Below are positions 52,601 through 61,557 of a stretch of DNA of 64,000 nucleotides, piece after piece (the stretch's first letter is position 1; every line of letters starts with the position of its first letter). A program made the position numbers and the translations under genes. The notes under the pieces were generated by a model. That model made no database searches. It saw only the letters and a program-made list of their open reading frames with translations, and was not told the DNA's origin. This DNA is from an uncultured Christensenellaceae bacterium. Lineage in GTDB: Bacteria; Bacillota; Clostridia; Christensenellales; Pumilibacteraceae. The stretch lies in contig CAJULE010000001.1 of NCBI GenBank assembly GCA_910587445.1, positions 161,748 to 225,747 on the forward strand, in the 5' to 3' direction.

Positions 52601-52649
52601 TGCCTTATAGTTTCTATATGAAATAACAGAACTCTTTTTGGAGGAGATT

Positions 52650-54020
52650 ATGAAAAAGATCAAGAAAATCATAGCCGTCGCGCTCGGGCTCTGCCTGGCT
52701 CTGATGTGCTTCACACTCGTCGCGTGCGGCGAGACGGAAAAGACGGTAAAGTCCGTAAAAGTGACTACCGCTCCCGCAAAGCTCGAGTACAATGTCGGCG
52801 ACACCGTCGATTTCTCGGACGGCGTCATAACCGTCACATACGATGACGGAACCACCGAGACCAAAAAATTTACCGACGAGGGCGTGGAGGTCTCCGAGGT
52901 CAGCACGACCATAAACGACGAGACCGAGGACAGCGAGGAAAAGACGGTCACCGTTCGCTACGGTGGAAAGCGCGCGACTTTCAAGATAACCGTATCGCAC
53001 GCAATGCTTACCGTGACTTTCGATTACGGCTATGCCGGCGCAACCCCTGCCGCGAGCAGTGTTCGTAAAAACGCGACGCTCGCAAAGCCGACCGATCCCA
53101 CTCGCGAAAATCATACGTTCGAAAATTGGTACGACGATTCGGTTCTTACCGTGCTTCACGACTTCACGGCGCCCGTAACCGACAACAAGACCGTATATGC
53201 GAAATGGCTCGAAAACGGCGCGACTTATTTCGACGTCACTTTCGACTACAACTATTCGGGGGCGGTGAACCCTGCGCCTCAGAAGGTTAAGTCGGGAGAG
53301 AAGGCGACGAAGATTTCGGTCGACCCCACGCGCGAGGGCTATGCTTTCGAGGGCTGGTGCTCGGATAAGTCGGGCAACAATGCGTATTCGTTCGATACGG
53401 CTGTCACCGCGGCGACGACGGTTTTCGCAAAGTGGAGAAGGACGTCCACGGGCGCGGCGGAATACGTGTTCGAGGCGGAGGACACCGATCTTACGGGAAA
53501 ATCCGGTCCTGGTCTTTCGGGCAGAGCTCCCGGCACGGCGATGATACAGTTCTCCGATAAGCTCGGTGCAAGCAACAACCGCTTCATCGGCTATCAATAC
53601 GACGAGACGTGCACGCTTGAGTTCCAATTCGTAAGCGATATGGCTGTCGAGGACGCAAAGATTGTGCTTCGTCTTTCGGCGGAAATGCGAGATTACGACA
53701 TGAACCCCGACAATTACTACGTAATGCTCAACGGCAATCCCATAGCTTATTCCGAGATCAAGTTCGTAAACGTGCCGAAGGCTTCTTCCGACGACGTCGG
53801 CGAGGTGAACGCTCTCGAGTTCAAGGACTTCGTTCTTGTCGAGAACGCAAAGCTCAAAGAGGGGCTCAATACCATCCAGCTTCAGACGGCGAACGATCAC
53901 CCGCTCGAGGGCACGACGGTGCTTTCCGACGCTCCGCTCATCGACTGCCTTAAAATAACGACGTCTGCGGTGCTTTCCTGGTCGGAGGCTCACGGACTTC
54001 CCAAGAAGGGCAACTATTGA
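52650..54020 (+). CDS. Surface lipoprotein with Ig-like, InlB-type repeats and CBM-like domain
   Basis: 456 residues. Signal peptide with lipobox LVAC (Cys26). An Ig-like domain (about 35-115) precedes two Listeria-Bacteroides/InlB-type repeats (about 118-185 and 193-265; each ends in a YAKW or FAKW). A C-terminal beta-sandwich (about 270-440) begins YVFEAEDTDLTG, the typical opening of CBM6/CBM35-like carbohydrate-binding modules. GGAGGAG precedes the chosen ATG. With GH3 genes on both sides it probably binds the same glycan at the cell surface. Confidence 0.82.
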   Translation: MKKIKKIIAVALGLCLALMCFTLVACGETEKTVKSVKVTTAPAKLEYNVGDTVDFSDGVITVTYDDGTTETKKFTDEGVEVSEVSTTINDETEDSEEKTVTVRYGGKRATFKITVSHAMLTVTFDYGYAGATPAASSVRKNATLAKPTDPTRENHTFENWYDDSVLTVLHDFTAPVTDNKTVYAKWLENGATYFDVTFDYNYSGAVNPAPQKVKSGEKATKISVDPTREGYAFEGWCSDKSGNNAYSFDTAVTAATTVFAKWRRTSTGAAEYVFEAEDTDLTGKSGPGLSGRAPGTAMIQFSDKLGASNNRFIGYQYDETCTLEFQFVSDMAVEDAKIVLRLSAEMRDYDMNPDNYYVMLNGNPIAYSEIKFVNVPKASSDDVGEVNALEFKDFVLVENAKLKEGLNTIQLQTANDHPLEGTTVLSDAPLIDCLKITTSAVLSWSEAHGLPKKGNY

Positions 54021-54040
54021 TTTAAGCTCGGGAGGAAGAT

Positions 54041-57000
54041 ATGTTCAAAAAATTATGGAAAAATATCGCTTCTCGCGTATGGTTTTTCGTGACGATCGCA
54101 CTTGTCGTATTGTTCACGGTGATAACCGTGCTGTCCGCTGCCGTCAAAGACTTTTACGAGTTGTTCAACATGGTCTTGCCGGGCGGCGGTCCGAGAGCGC
54201 AGTATGCGGAGGGTATAGAGCCTATCTATACCTCGGACTACGGAAGCAAAAAGGATGTGTATGCGGCGGCTCGCGATATGAACGAAACCATATGCGAGGA
54301 AGGCATGGTGCTTCTCAAAAACGAGGGTAAAGCCCTGCCGCTTTCCCAAAACGCAAGGATAAGCGTGTTCGGAAAGAACAGCGTTAACCTCGCTTACGGC
54401 GGCTCGGGCTCGGGCGGCGCTAACACGTCGAACGTCATAGACCTCTATGCCGGGCTCAAGGAGGCGGGCTTCGACTGCAACCCTACGCTTAAGACCTTCT
54501 ATGAGGACAACAAGGCGTCGGGCGCGGCGAGAAAGGGCAACAGCTCCGATCTCGACAGCGGCGACACCGTAATACTCGCGACTGCGGAAACGCCGCAAAG
54601 TATGTATACCGATTCGGTAAAGGCGAGCTATGCCGGGTATAACGACGCGGCGGTCATAGTAATCACGCGTATCGGCGGCGAGGGCTTCGACATTCCGAGG
54701 CTCATGACGGGCTCTACGGGCTATCGCAACGAGGACGATCATTTCCTTCAGCTCGACAAGAACGAGGAGGACCTCATTGCGGCTGTCTGCGAAGCGGGCT
54801 TCAAAAAAGTAGTGCTCGTTCTCAATACGGGCAACGCGATGGAGCTCGGCTTCTTAAAGGCGGACACCGAGTACGTCACGGCTAAGGGTTACAAGATAGA
54901 TCCCGACAAAATCGATGCGGCGCTTTGGATGGGATTCCCCGGCGAAACGGGCACGCTCGCGCTCGGGAAGATCCTCTGCGGCGAGGTGAATCCTTCGGGA
55001 AAACTTGCCGACACTTATGCCGTCGATTTCAAGAAAGATCCGACCTGGCACAACTTCGGCGACAACCGCATAACGGCGAAGGGATCCACTCCCGGCGGCG
55101 ATCAGTATGTGTTCGACGTTCCCAAAAACGAACAGCCGGAAGTTCCGTACTATTTCGTCGATTACGAGGAAGACGTATACGTCGGGTATAAGTACTACGA
55201 AACGCGTGCGGTCACGGAAGGCGAGGATTGGTATGCGAAGAACGTAGCGTATCCGTTCGGATACGGACTGTCGTATACGGATTTTGCTTGGACGATTGCG
55301 GACAAGAGCGAGATCGAAAACGTAACCGTCGAAAAGGGTAAGAAGTATACGCTCACCGTCAGCGTCAAAAACAACGGCGGCGTTGCGGGCAAGGAAGTAG
55401 TTCAGCTTTACGGCCATGCTCCGTACATAGCGGGCGAAATAGAAAAGCCCGAAGTGGTGCTTCTCGACTTTGCAAAGACCGAGCTCATCGAGCCGGGACA
55501 GAGCAAACTCGTCACGCTTGAATTCGACCCGTACTACCTTGCGTCCTACGACTACACGGACGCGAACGGAAACCAAAAAGCCACGTTCGAGCTTGACGCT
55601 CACGACGATTACAAGCTCTTCGTCGGCGCAAACTCGCACGACAGAACGCTCGCAGTGCCCTTTAAAGTCGCAAGCGACATTGTTTACGACAAGGACACCG
55701 TTACGGGAAAGAAAGCCGTGGAAAACCGCTATACGAACTGTGCGGACGCGCGCTTCGATTCGATGAGCGACCATATGAAGCTCATGTCCCGCTCCGATTT
55801 CGACGGCACTATGCCCGTCTCGCCCACGGCGGAGGAGAGGAGCGGAAGCAAGGAGCTTTTGGGCTGGCTTGCGGACAAAAATCATAACAACACCGAGAGC
55901 TTCAAAGGGCTCGATATGCCGTATTCCGAAGACGACAACGGCATGAAGCTTCGCGATCTTCTCTTCGACGAGGACGGAGAGCCCATAGACAAGGACGGCG
56001 ACGGTGTGCCGCTTGCCGACTTCGACGACGAGCGTTGGGAGCTTCTTCTCGACCAGGCGTCCGTAGACGAGCTCATAAGGATGTACGATTACGCAAGCTA
56101 TCACATCGAAGCGGTATCGTCCATAGGTCTGCCGCGTATCAACTGCGCGGACGGTCCCGTGGGCTGGGCGTGCTTCATGGATCAGACGCGTTTCTACGAC
56201 ACCTGCTCGTACTGCGCTCAGACCCTTGTGGCGACTACCTGGAGCAAAGAAGTCGCTGAGGACTTCGGCACGACTGTCGGCAACGAGGGTATCATCGGCA
56301 ACGAGAAGGGAGACAAATCGCCGTATTCGGGCTGGTATGCGCCGGGCGCGAACATTCACCGCAGCCCGTTCGGAGGCAGAAACTTCGAGTACTACAGCGA
56401 GGACGGCGTGCTCTCCGGAAAGATGGCGGCGGCTCAGATCAAGGGCTGTAACTCCAAGGGCGTGTTTACGTTCATAAAGCACTTTGCCGCAAACGAACAG
56501 GAGACGCACCGCTCGATAAGCGGCGACGTGTCTTGGGTTTCCGAGCAGGCGCTTCGCGAAATATATCTGCGTCCCTTCGAGATAGCCGTAAAAGAGGGCG
56601 GAAGCCGCGCGGTCATGAGTTCGTTCAACCGTATCGGCACGCGTTGGACGGGCGGCGATTACAGGCTGCTTACCGAAATACTCAGAAACGAATGGGGCTT
56701 TAACGGGACGGTGCTTTGCGACTTCAATACGATTCCCGCATACATGAATTCCCGTCAGATGGCATACGCGGGCGGAGACCTCAATCTTGCGACTCAGCCG
56801 AAAAGCTGGTGCGACTCTTCCTCCGCGGCGGACGTGACCATTCTTCGCCGCTGTGCAAAGAACACGCTTTACGCCGTCGTCAACTCCAATGCGATGAACG
56901 GCGAAGTCGTAGGCTACGGTATGCCTATTTGGCAGATCGTTCTCATCGTGTTCGACTGCCTGCTTGTCGTCGGTCTCGGAGTATGGGGCTTCTTCGTCGT

Positions 57001-57049
57001 GAGAAAAGCGCTTAAGGACGAGGGCGGAGAGACGCCCGAAAAAGAGTAA
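54041..57049 (+). CDS. Membrane-anchored permuted GH3 glycosidase (GH3-5)
   Basis: 1002 residues with helices at 12-34 and about 965-990. Sandwich motif LLKNEGKALPL near residue 90, FnIII-like region (about 400-560), then TIM barrel with NIHRSPFGGRNFEYYSED, FIKHFAANEQE and nucleophile Asp in VLCDFNT (D894). An Asp-rich linker DEDGEPIDKDGDGVP sits between FnIII and barrel and resembles a calcium-binding loop. GGAGG precedes the ATG, 20 nt after the lipoprotein stop, so the two are cotranscribed. It is the intact counterpart of the broken GH3-3. Confidence 0.9.
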   Translation: MFKKLWKNIASRVWFFVTIALVVLFTVITVLSAAVKDFYELFNMVLPGGGPRAQYAEGIEPIYTSDYGSKKDVYAAARDMNETICEEGMVLLKNEGKALPLSQNARISVFGKNSVNLAYGGSGSGGANTSNVIDLYAGLKEAGFDCNPTLKTFYEDNKASGAARKGNSSDLDSGDTVILATAETPQSMYTDSVKASYAGYNDAAVIVITRIGGEGFDIPRLMTGSTGYRNEDDHFLQLDKNEEDLIAAVCEAGFKKVVLVLNTGNAMELGFLKADTEYVTAKGYKIDPDKIDAALWMGFPGETGTLALGKILCGEVNPSGKLADTYAVDFKKDPTWHNFGDNRITAKGSTPGGDQYVFDVPKNEQPEVPYYFVDYEEDVYVGYKYYETRAVTEGEDWYAKNVAYPFGYGLSYTDFAWTIADKSEIENVTVEKGKKYTLTVSVKNNGGVAGKEVVQLYGHAPYIAGEIEKPEVVLLDFAKTELIEPGQSKLVTLEFDPYYLASYDYTDANGNQKATFELDAHDDYKLFVGANSHDRTLAVPFKVASDIVYDKDTVTGKKAVENRYTNCADARFDSMSDHMKLMSRSDFDGTMPVSPTAEERSGSKELLGWLADKNHNNTESFKGLDMPYSEDDNGMKLRDLLFDEDGEPIDKDGDGVPLADFDDERWELLLDQASVDELIRMYDYASYHIEAVSSIGLPRINCADGPVGWACFMDQTRFYDTCSYCAQTLVATTWSKEVAEDFGTTVGNEGIIGNEKGDKSPYSGWYAPGANIHRSPFGGRNFEYYSEDGVLSGKMAAAQIKGCNSKGVFTFIKHFAANEQETHRSISGDVSWVSEQALREIYLRPFEIAVKEGGSRAVMSSFNRIGTRWTGGDYRLLTEILRNEWGFNGTVLCDFNTIPAYMNSRQMAYAGGDLNLATQPKSWCDSSSAADVTILRRCAKNTLYAVVNSNAMNGEVVGYGMPIWQIVLIVFDCLLVVGLGVWGFFVVRKALKDEGGETPEKE

Positions 57050-57069
57050 TATTATAATCGAACCAAAAG

Positions 57070-57107
57070 AAAGGCGGCGCATTCCGTGACGGAACGCGCC
57101 GTCTTTT
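57070..57107 (+). terminator. Terminator of the GH3-4/lipoprotein/GH3-5 operon
   Basis: GGCGGCGCATTCCG pairs with CGGAACGCGCCGTC around a TGA loop, followed by TTTTT. Confidence 0.88.
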
Positions 57108-57186
57108 TCGCTGCGCTCGCTTATGCCTTGCCGCTCGCCCGTGCGACTCCGAAAATCTAAAATTTCGTCAGAGCCTTTTAATTTAG

Positions 57187-57215
57187 TTGCAACATTGCGA
57201 TTTGTCTGCTATAAT
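57187..57215 (+). promoter_or_regulatory. Promoter of mrnC-thyX, leaderless
   Basis: TTGCAA and TATAAT with a 17-bp spacer. The -10 ends six bases before the mrnC ATG, so the expected start is the A of ATG itself. Confidence 0.65.
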
Positions 57216-57221
57216 TAGGAT

Positions 57222-57611
57222 ATGAACGTAAGCGAGGTTTTGGCTTTGAGTAGCCGCGCTCTTGCTTTTCTCGGCGATTCGGTGCACTCGGCGTATGTGC
57301 GCGAAGCTGTTTTAAAGCGCAGCGACATAGATATAAACGAGCTTGCCCGTCTCGAAAATCGGTATGTGTGCGCCCGTGCTCAGGCGAATATGTGCAAAGC
57401 TCTCGCGGGCTTTTTATCCGACACCGAAGAGAGCGTGATTCGCAGAGCGGTCAATACCAAGACGAACAACAAGGCAAAAAACGCGGCGCGGCAGGAGTAT
57501 CGTCTCGCCACGGGATACGAAGCCCTTCTCGGCTTTTTGAGACTCACGGGAAACGAGCCGAGACTTAGGGAGATACTCGAAAAGACGAACAGAGAGGAAT
57601 ATACTGTATGA
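57222..57611 (+). CDS. mrnC: Mini-ribonuclease III
   Basis: 129 residues: an RNase III catalytic domain without the double-stranded RNA-binding domain. ALAFLGDSVHSAYVRE carries the first acidic catalytic cluster and YRLATGYEALLGFLRLTG the second. In Bacillus the enzyme matures 23S rRNA. The stop overlaps thyX (ATGA). Confidence 0.92.
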   Translation: MNVSEVLALSSRALAFLGDSVHSAYVREAVLKRSDIDINELARLENRYVCARAQANMCKALAGFLSDTEESVIRRAVNTKTNNKAKNAARQEYRLATGYEALLGFLRLTGNEPRLREILEKTNREEYTV

Positions 57612-58336
57612 CGGTTACGGCAAAGGCAAAGCTTATAAGGTACACGGAAAACCCGGAAGGGACGATCGCGCTCGCTTCCAAGCTGTGCTATTCGTCGCTC
57701 AGAATGGATGAGCTCATAGAGCGCATAGAGGGTGCGGATAACGCGAAGTTTATCCGTATGCTCAAGACGATGAATCACCTTTCTCCGTTCGAGCACGCTT
57801 CTTTCACGTTTTCCGTCGAGGGCGTGTCGCGCGCGTTTCTCGCGCAGGTGACCCGCCACCGCATAGCGAGCTTTTCCGTGCGTTCCCAGCGCTATGTGGG
57901 CGAAGGAGATTTCAATTACATATTGCCGCCTGCGATCGCCGACCTCGGCGACGGCGCTATAGAGGAATACAAAAAGCAGATGGAGACCATAGCCGGCTGG
58001 TATACGGCGTGGCAGGAGCGGCTCGGCGGCGGCGAAAAAGCCAACGAGGACGCGCGCTTCGTGCTTCCCAACGCCTGCGAGACCAAAATGATAATGACGA
58101 TGAACGCACGCGAGCTCATGCACTTTTTCGAGCTGAGATGCTGTAACCGTGCGCAGTGGGAGATTCGCGACGTTGCCTGGCAGATGCTTACGCAGGTGCT
58201 CGAGGTCGCGCCCGACGTGTTCGACGGCTGCGGTCCCGCCTGTCTTAGGGGAGCGTGCCCCGAAGGAAAGAAGAGCTGCGGAAAAGCCGCAGAGGTCAAG
58301 AAGAGGTACGAGCGTCTCAAAGAGTGCTTAAACTGA
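57608..58336 (+). CDS. thyX: Flavin-dependent thymidylate synthase
   Basis: 242 residues. The ThyX motif RHRIASFSVRSQRY (RHRxxSxxxxSxR) is intact, as is FEHASFTFSVEGVSRA. It makes dTMP with FAD, NADPH and methylene-THF, an alternative to ThyA. The mrnC-thyX-rlmB order is common in Clostridia. Confidence 0.95.
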   Translation: MTVTAKAKLIRYTENPEGTIALASKLCYSSLRMDELIERIEGADNAKFIRMLKTMNHLSPFEHASFTFSVEGVSRAFLAQVTRHRIASFSVRSQRYVGEGDFNYILPPAIADLGDGAIEEYKKQMETIAGWYTAWQERLGGGEKANEDARFVLPNACETKMIMTMNARELMHFFELRCCNRAQWEIRDVAWQMLTQVLEVAPDVFDGCGPACLRGACPEGKKSCGKAAEVKKRYERLKECLN

Positions 58337-58379
58337 GCGAAAACGGCGCGGAACAATTCCGTGCAAAGGAAGACAGGAT

Positions 58380-59117
58380 ATGAAAATTTACGGACGAAAC
58401 AGCGTCGCGGAGGCTCTTAAAGAGGGCACCACTATAGACAGGCTCGTTGTTCAAAAGGACTTGAAGGACGCGGGCGCAAACAGAATAATAGCCGACGCAA
58501 AGAGCCGCGGCATAAAGATTTTTTTTCGCGACAAGGAATATCTCGACCGTGAGGTGTCCGCCCGTCATCAGGGCTTTATCGCCGAAGTGACGGACTTCAA
58601 ATACTGCGAGGTCGCGGACATTTTAAGCGCCGCCGAGGAAAAGGGCGAGCCGCCGTTTATAGTCATTCTCGACGGAGTGGAAGATCCGCACAATCTCGGC
58701 TCCGTGATAAGGGTGTGCGAGTGCGCGGGCGTGCACGGCGTAATAATTCCCCGTCACAGGAGCGTTTCGGTGAACGAGACCGTCGTCAAAGTTTCTTCGG
58801 GTGCGGCTGCGCACATGAAGGTCGCAAAGGTCGTAAACGTCAACGAGACCATAGAAGATTTGAAAAAGAAAGGCGTGTGGGTGTTCTGCGCCGATATGGA
58901 CGGCGAAAGCGTATACGACGCAGATATTACGGGTGCGGTTGCATTCGTCATAGGCGGCGAGGGAAGTGGCGTAAAGAGGCTGACTAAAAGTCTCTGCGAC
59001 AAGGTCGTATCCTTGCCCGTGCGCGGCAAAGTCAATTCACTCAACGCTTCGGTCGCGTGCGGCGTGGTGGTTTACGAAAAGCTCAGGCAGGAAATTGCCG
59101 CAAAACTCGACAAATAA
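58380..59117 (+). CDS. rlmB: 23S rRNA 2'-O-ribose methyltransferase, SpoU/RlmB family
   Basis: 245 residues. An N-terminal substrate-binding domain (1-75; YGRNSVAEAL) is followed by the SPOUT knot with LDGVEDPHNLGSVIRVCECAG, IGGEGSGVKRLT and LPVRGKVNSLNASVACGVV. The family methylates G2251 of 23S rRNA or a tRNA guanosine (TrmH-like); RlmB is favoured by the neighbourhood. Confidence 0.9.
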   Translation: MKIYGRNSVAEALKEGTTIDRLVVQKDLKDAGANRIIADAKSRGIKIFFRDKEYLDREVSARHQGFIAEVTDFKYCEVADILSAAEEKGEPPFIVILDGVEDPHNLGSVIRVCECAGVHGVIIPRHRSVSVNETVVKVSSGAAAHMKVAKVVNVNETIEDLKKKGVWVFCADMDGESVYDADITGAVAFVIGGEGSGVKRLTKSLCDKVVSLPVRGKVNSLNASVACGVVVYEKLRQEIAAKLDK

Positions 59118-59145
59118 ATTCATACAGGAAGGAGTATATTAAAAT

Positions 59146-59901
59146 ATGACAAGGAAACCGATTATAGCCGGCAATTGGAAGATGAACAATACGAAGGCGC
59201 AGGCGACGGAGCTCATAAACGCGCTCAAGCCGCTTGTGAAGGACGCGGAATGCGACGTCGTTATCTGTGTGCCGTACACCGTCATCGAAACGGCGGCAAA
59301 GCTTACTGCGGGCACGAACATCAAGGTGGGCGCGGAAAACATAGCTTGGGCGGACAAGGGCGCGTTTACGGGAGAAGTAAGCGCGGCAATGCTCAAGGAA
59401 GTGGGCGCGGAGTACGTCGTCATCGGGCACAGCGAGCGTCGTCAGTACTTCGGCGAGACCGACGAGAGCGTGAATAAGCGCACGCTGCAGGCGCTTAAGG
59501 AGGGCTTTAAGCCCATCGTCTGCGTAGGAGAGACGCTTTCGGAGCGCGAGGGCGGAGAGACCGAGGCGGTTTGCAAACGCCAGGTTTTGGGTGCGTTTGC
59601 GGGCATTTCTTCGGCAGACGCGGAAAAGACGGTCGTCGCGTACGAGCCCGTATGGGCAATCGGAACGGGCAAAACGGCTACGAGCGCGCAGGCTCAGGAG
59701 ACCATAAGCTATATCCGCGGAGTGCTTAAATCGCTTTACGGAGCGGAGACGGCGGAAAAGATCCGCATACAGTACGGCGGAAGCATGAATCCCGCGAATG
59801 CGAAGGAGCTTATGGCGCAACCGGATATAGACGGCGGTCTTATAGGCGGAGCAAGTCTCAAGGCACCCGATTTTTCGGCGGTCGTAAACTACAACAAATA
59901 A
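59146..59901 (+). CDS. tpiA: Triosephosphate isomerase
   Basis: 251 residues. NWKMNNTK, the catalytic His in IGHSERR, Glu in AYEPVWAIGTGKTAT and GGSMNPANA with GLIGGASL are complete. Glycolytic interconversion of DHAP and G3P. GGAAGGAG precedes the ATG; gpmI follows after 65 nt. Confidence 0.97.
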   Translation: MTRKPIIAGNWKMNNTKAQATELINALKPLVKDAECDVVICVPYTVIETAAKLTAGTNIKVGAENIAWADKGAFTGEVSAAMLKEVGAEYVVIGHSERRQYFGETDESVNKRTLQALKEGFKPIVCVGETLSEREGGETEAVCKRQVLGAFAGISSADAEKTVVAYEPVWAIGTGKTATSAQAQETISYIRGVLKSLYGAETAEKIRIQYGGSMNPANAKELMAQPDIDGGLIGGASLKAPDFSAVVNYNK

Positions 59902-59966
59902 GACAATTTAAGAGCGGTGGATGAAAAGCACCGTTTTGGTAAATCAGGTCAGGGAGGCAAAACCAA

Positions 59967-61484
59967 ATGAAAACCGATGCGATTATTATTATGGATGGTT
60001 TCGGATACCGTGCGGAAGAGTTCGGCAACGCCATAGCGCGCAAGGGCACTCCGTACATCGACAGCCTTAAGGCTGAATATCCGAACACGCTTATAGAGGC
60101 TTCGGGCAGAGCCGTCGGACTGCCGAAAGGTCAGATGGGCAACAGCGAAGTCGGTCATCTCAACCTCGGAGCGGGAAGAGTGGTCGACCAGGACATAACG
60201 ATGATAGACAAGGCGATCGAGGACGGTTCGTTTTTCAAGAACGAGGCGTTCACCGCCGCAGTGAAGAACTGCAAGAAGAATTCTTCCGCGCTTCACCTCG
60301 TGGGACTGCTGTCGGACGGCGGCGTGCACAGCATGAATACTCATCTTTACGCGCTTTTGAAGCTTGCGAAAAAGAATTCCGTCAAAAACGTGTACGTTCA
60401 CTGCATAACCGACGGAAGAGACGTTCCGCCCGATTCGGCGGAACACTATATCGCCGAACTCGAGAAAGAGGCTAAGGAGATAGGCGTAGGCAAGGTGGCT
60501 ACGATAGTCGGAAGATACTACTATATGGACAGAGACAAGCGTTGGGACAGAGTAAAGCTCGGTTACGACTGCGTCTTTGCCGGCGTAGGCACACGCTATA
60601 CGAACGCTCTTGCCGGAATAAAGGCTTCGTATGCGGCGGGCAGACTCGACGAGTTTGTCGAGCCCACGGTCATAGGCGACTACAAGGGCGTCGAGGACGG
60701 CGACAGCATTATATTCTATAATTTCCGTTCCGACCGCGCCCGTGAAATAACGCGTGCGGCGATAGAGCCCGAGTTCGACGAGTTCGAGCGCGCCGGCGGC
60801 TACAAGCAGACCTACTATGTCGGCATGACGCAGTACGACGCTACTTTTACGGGACTCGACACCGCCTATCCGCCGAAGGACATCAAGCACACTTTGGGAG
60901 AGTGGCTCGCGGAAAAGGGCAAGACGCAGGCGCGCGTTGCCGAAACCGAAAAATACGCGCACGTCACGTTCTTCTTCAACGGCGGCGTAGAACCTCCAAA
61001 CGACGGCGAACAGCGCGTGCTCGTGCCGTCGCCCAAGGTCGCCACTTACGACTTGAAACCCGAAATGAGCGCATATGAGGTCACGGAGAAAGCTCTCGGC
61101 GTCATAGGCAATGTGGACGTGCTCATTCTCAACTTTGCAAATTGCGATATGGTAGGGCACACGGGAGTCCTCAGTGCGGCGGAGAAAGCCGTCGGTGCGG
61201 TCGACGAATGTCTTAAAAAGGTCGTCGAAGCGGTAAAAGCTACGGGCGGAACCGCGCTTGTTACGGCGGATCACGGCAACGCCGAACTAATGCAGTTCGA
61301 CGACGGTGCGCCGTGCACGTCTCACAGCACGAATCCCGTGCCGTTCATCGTTGCGGGCGACGGCTTTGTCGGAAAGACGCTTCGCTCGGGCGGCGCGCTC
61401 TGCGACGTTGCGCCCACGCTTTTGGACGTCATGGGCGTCGAAAAACCGAAGGAGATGACGGGCAAGAGCCTCATCGAAAAGTAA
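59967..61484 (+). CDS. gpmI: 2,3-bisphosphoglycerate-independent phosphoglycerate mutase
   Basis: 505 residues, alkaline phosphatase superfamily. The phospho-Ser is in GQMGNSEVGHLNLGAGR; IIMDGFG, FYNFRSDRAR and TADHGNAE provide the two-Mn site. It interconverts 3- and 2-phosphoglycerate. GGGAGG precedes the ATG. A tpiA-gpmI pair is a common glycolytic arrangement. Confidence 0.96.
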   Translation: MKTDAIIIMDGFGYRAEEFGNAIARKGTPYIDSLKAEYPNTLIEASGRAVGLPKGQMGNSEVGHLNLGAGRVVDQDITMIDKAIEDGSFFKNEAFTAAVKNCKKNSSALHLVGLLSDGGVHSMNTHLYALLKLAKKNSVKNVYVHCITDGRDVPPDSAEHYIAELEKEAKEIGVGKVATIVGRYYYMDRDKRWDRVKLGYDCVFAGVGTRYTNALAGIKASYAAGRLDEFVEPTVIGDYKGVEDGDSIIFYNFRSDRAREITRAAIEPEFDEFERAGGYKQTYYVGMTQYDATFTGLDTAYPPKDIKHTLGEWLAEKGKTQARVAETEKYAHVTFFFNGGVEPPNDGEQRVLVPSPKVATYDLKPEMSAYEVTEKALGVIGNVDVLILNFANCDMVGHTGVLSAAEKAVGAVDECLKKVVEAVKATGGTALVTADHGNAELMQFDDGAPCTSHSTNPVPFIVAGDGFVGKTLRSGGALCDVAPTLLDVMGVEKPKEMTGKSLIEK

Positions 61485-61502
61485 GCTTTCATATGTAAAA
61501 GA

Positions 61503-61538
61503 AAAAAATCGTCTTTCCGTTTGGGAAGGACGATTTTT
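61503..61538. terminator. Bidirectional terminator between gpmI and tldE
   Basis: AAAAATCGTC.TTCC/GGAA.GACGATTTTT stem with A- and T-tracts, between convergent genes. Confidence 0.85.
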
Positions 61539-61557
61539 CGTATGCGTTTATGACCTC

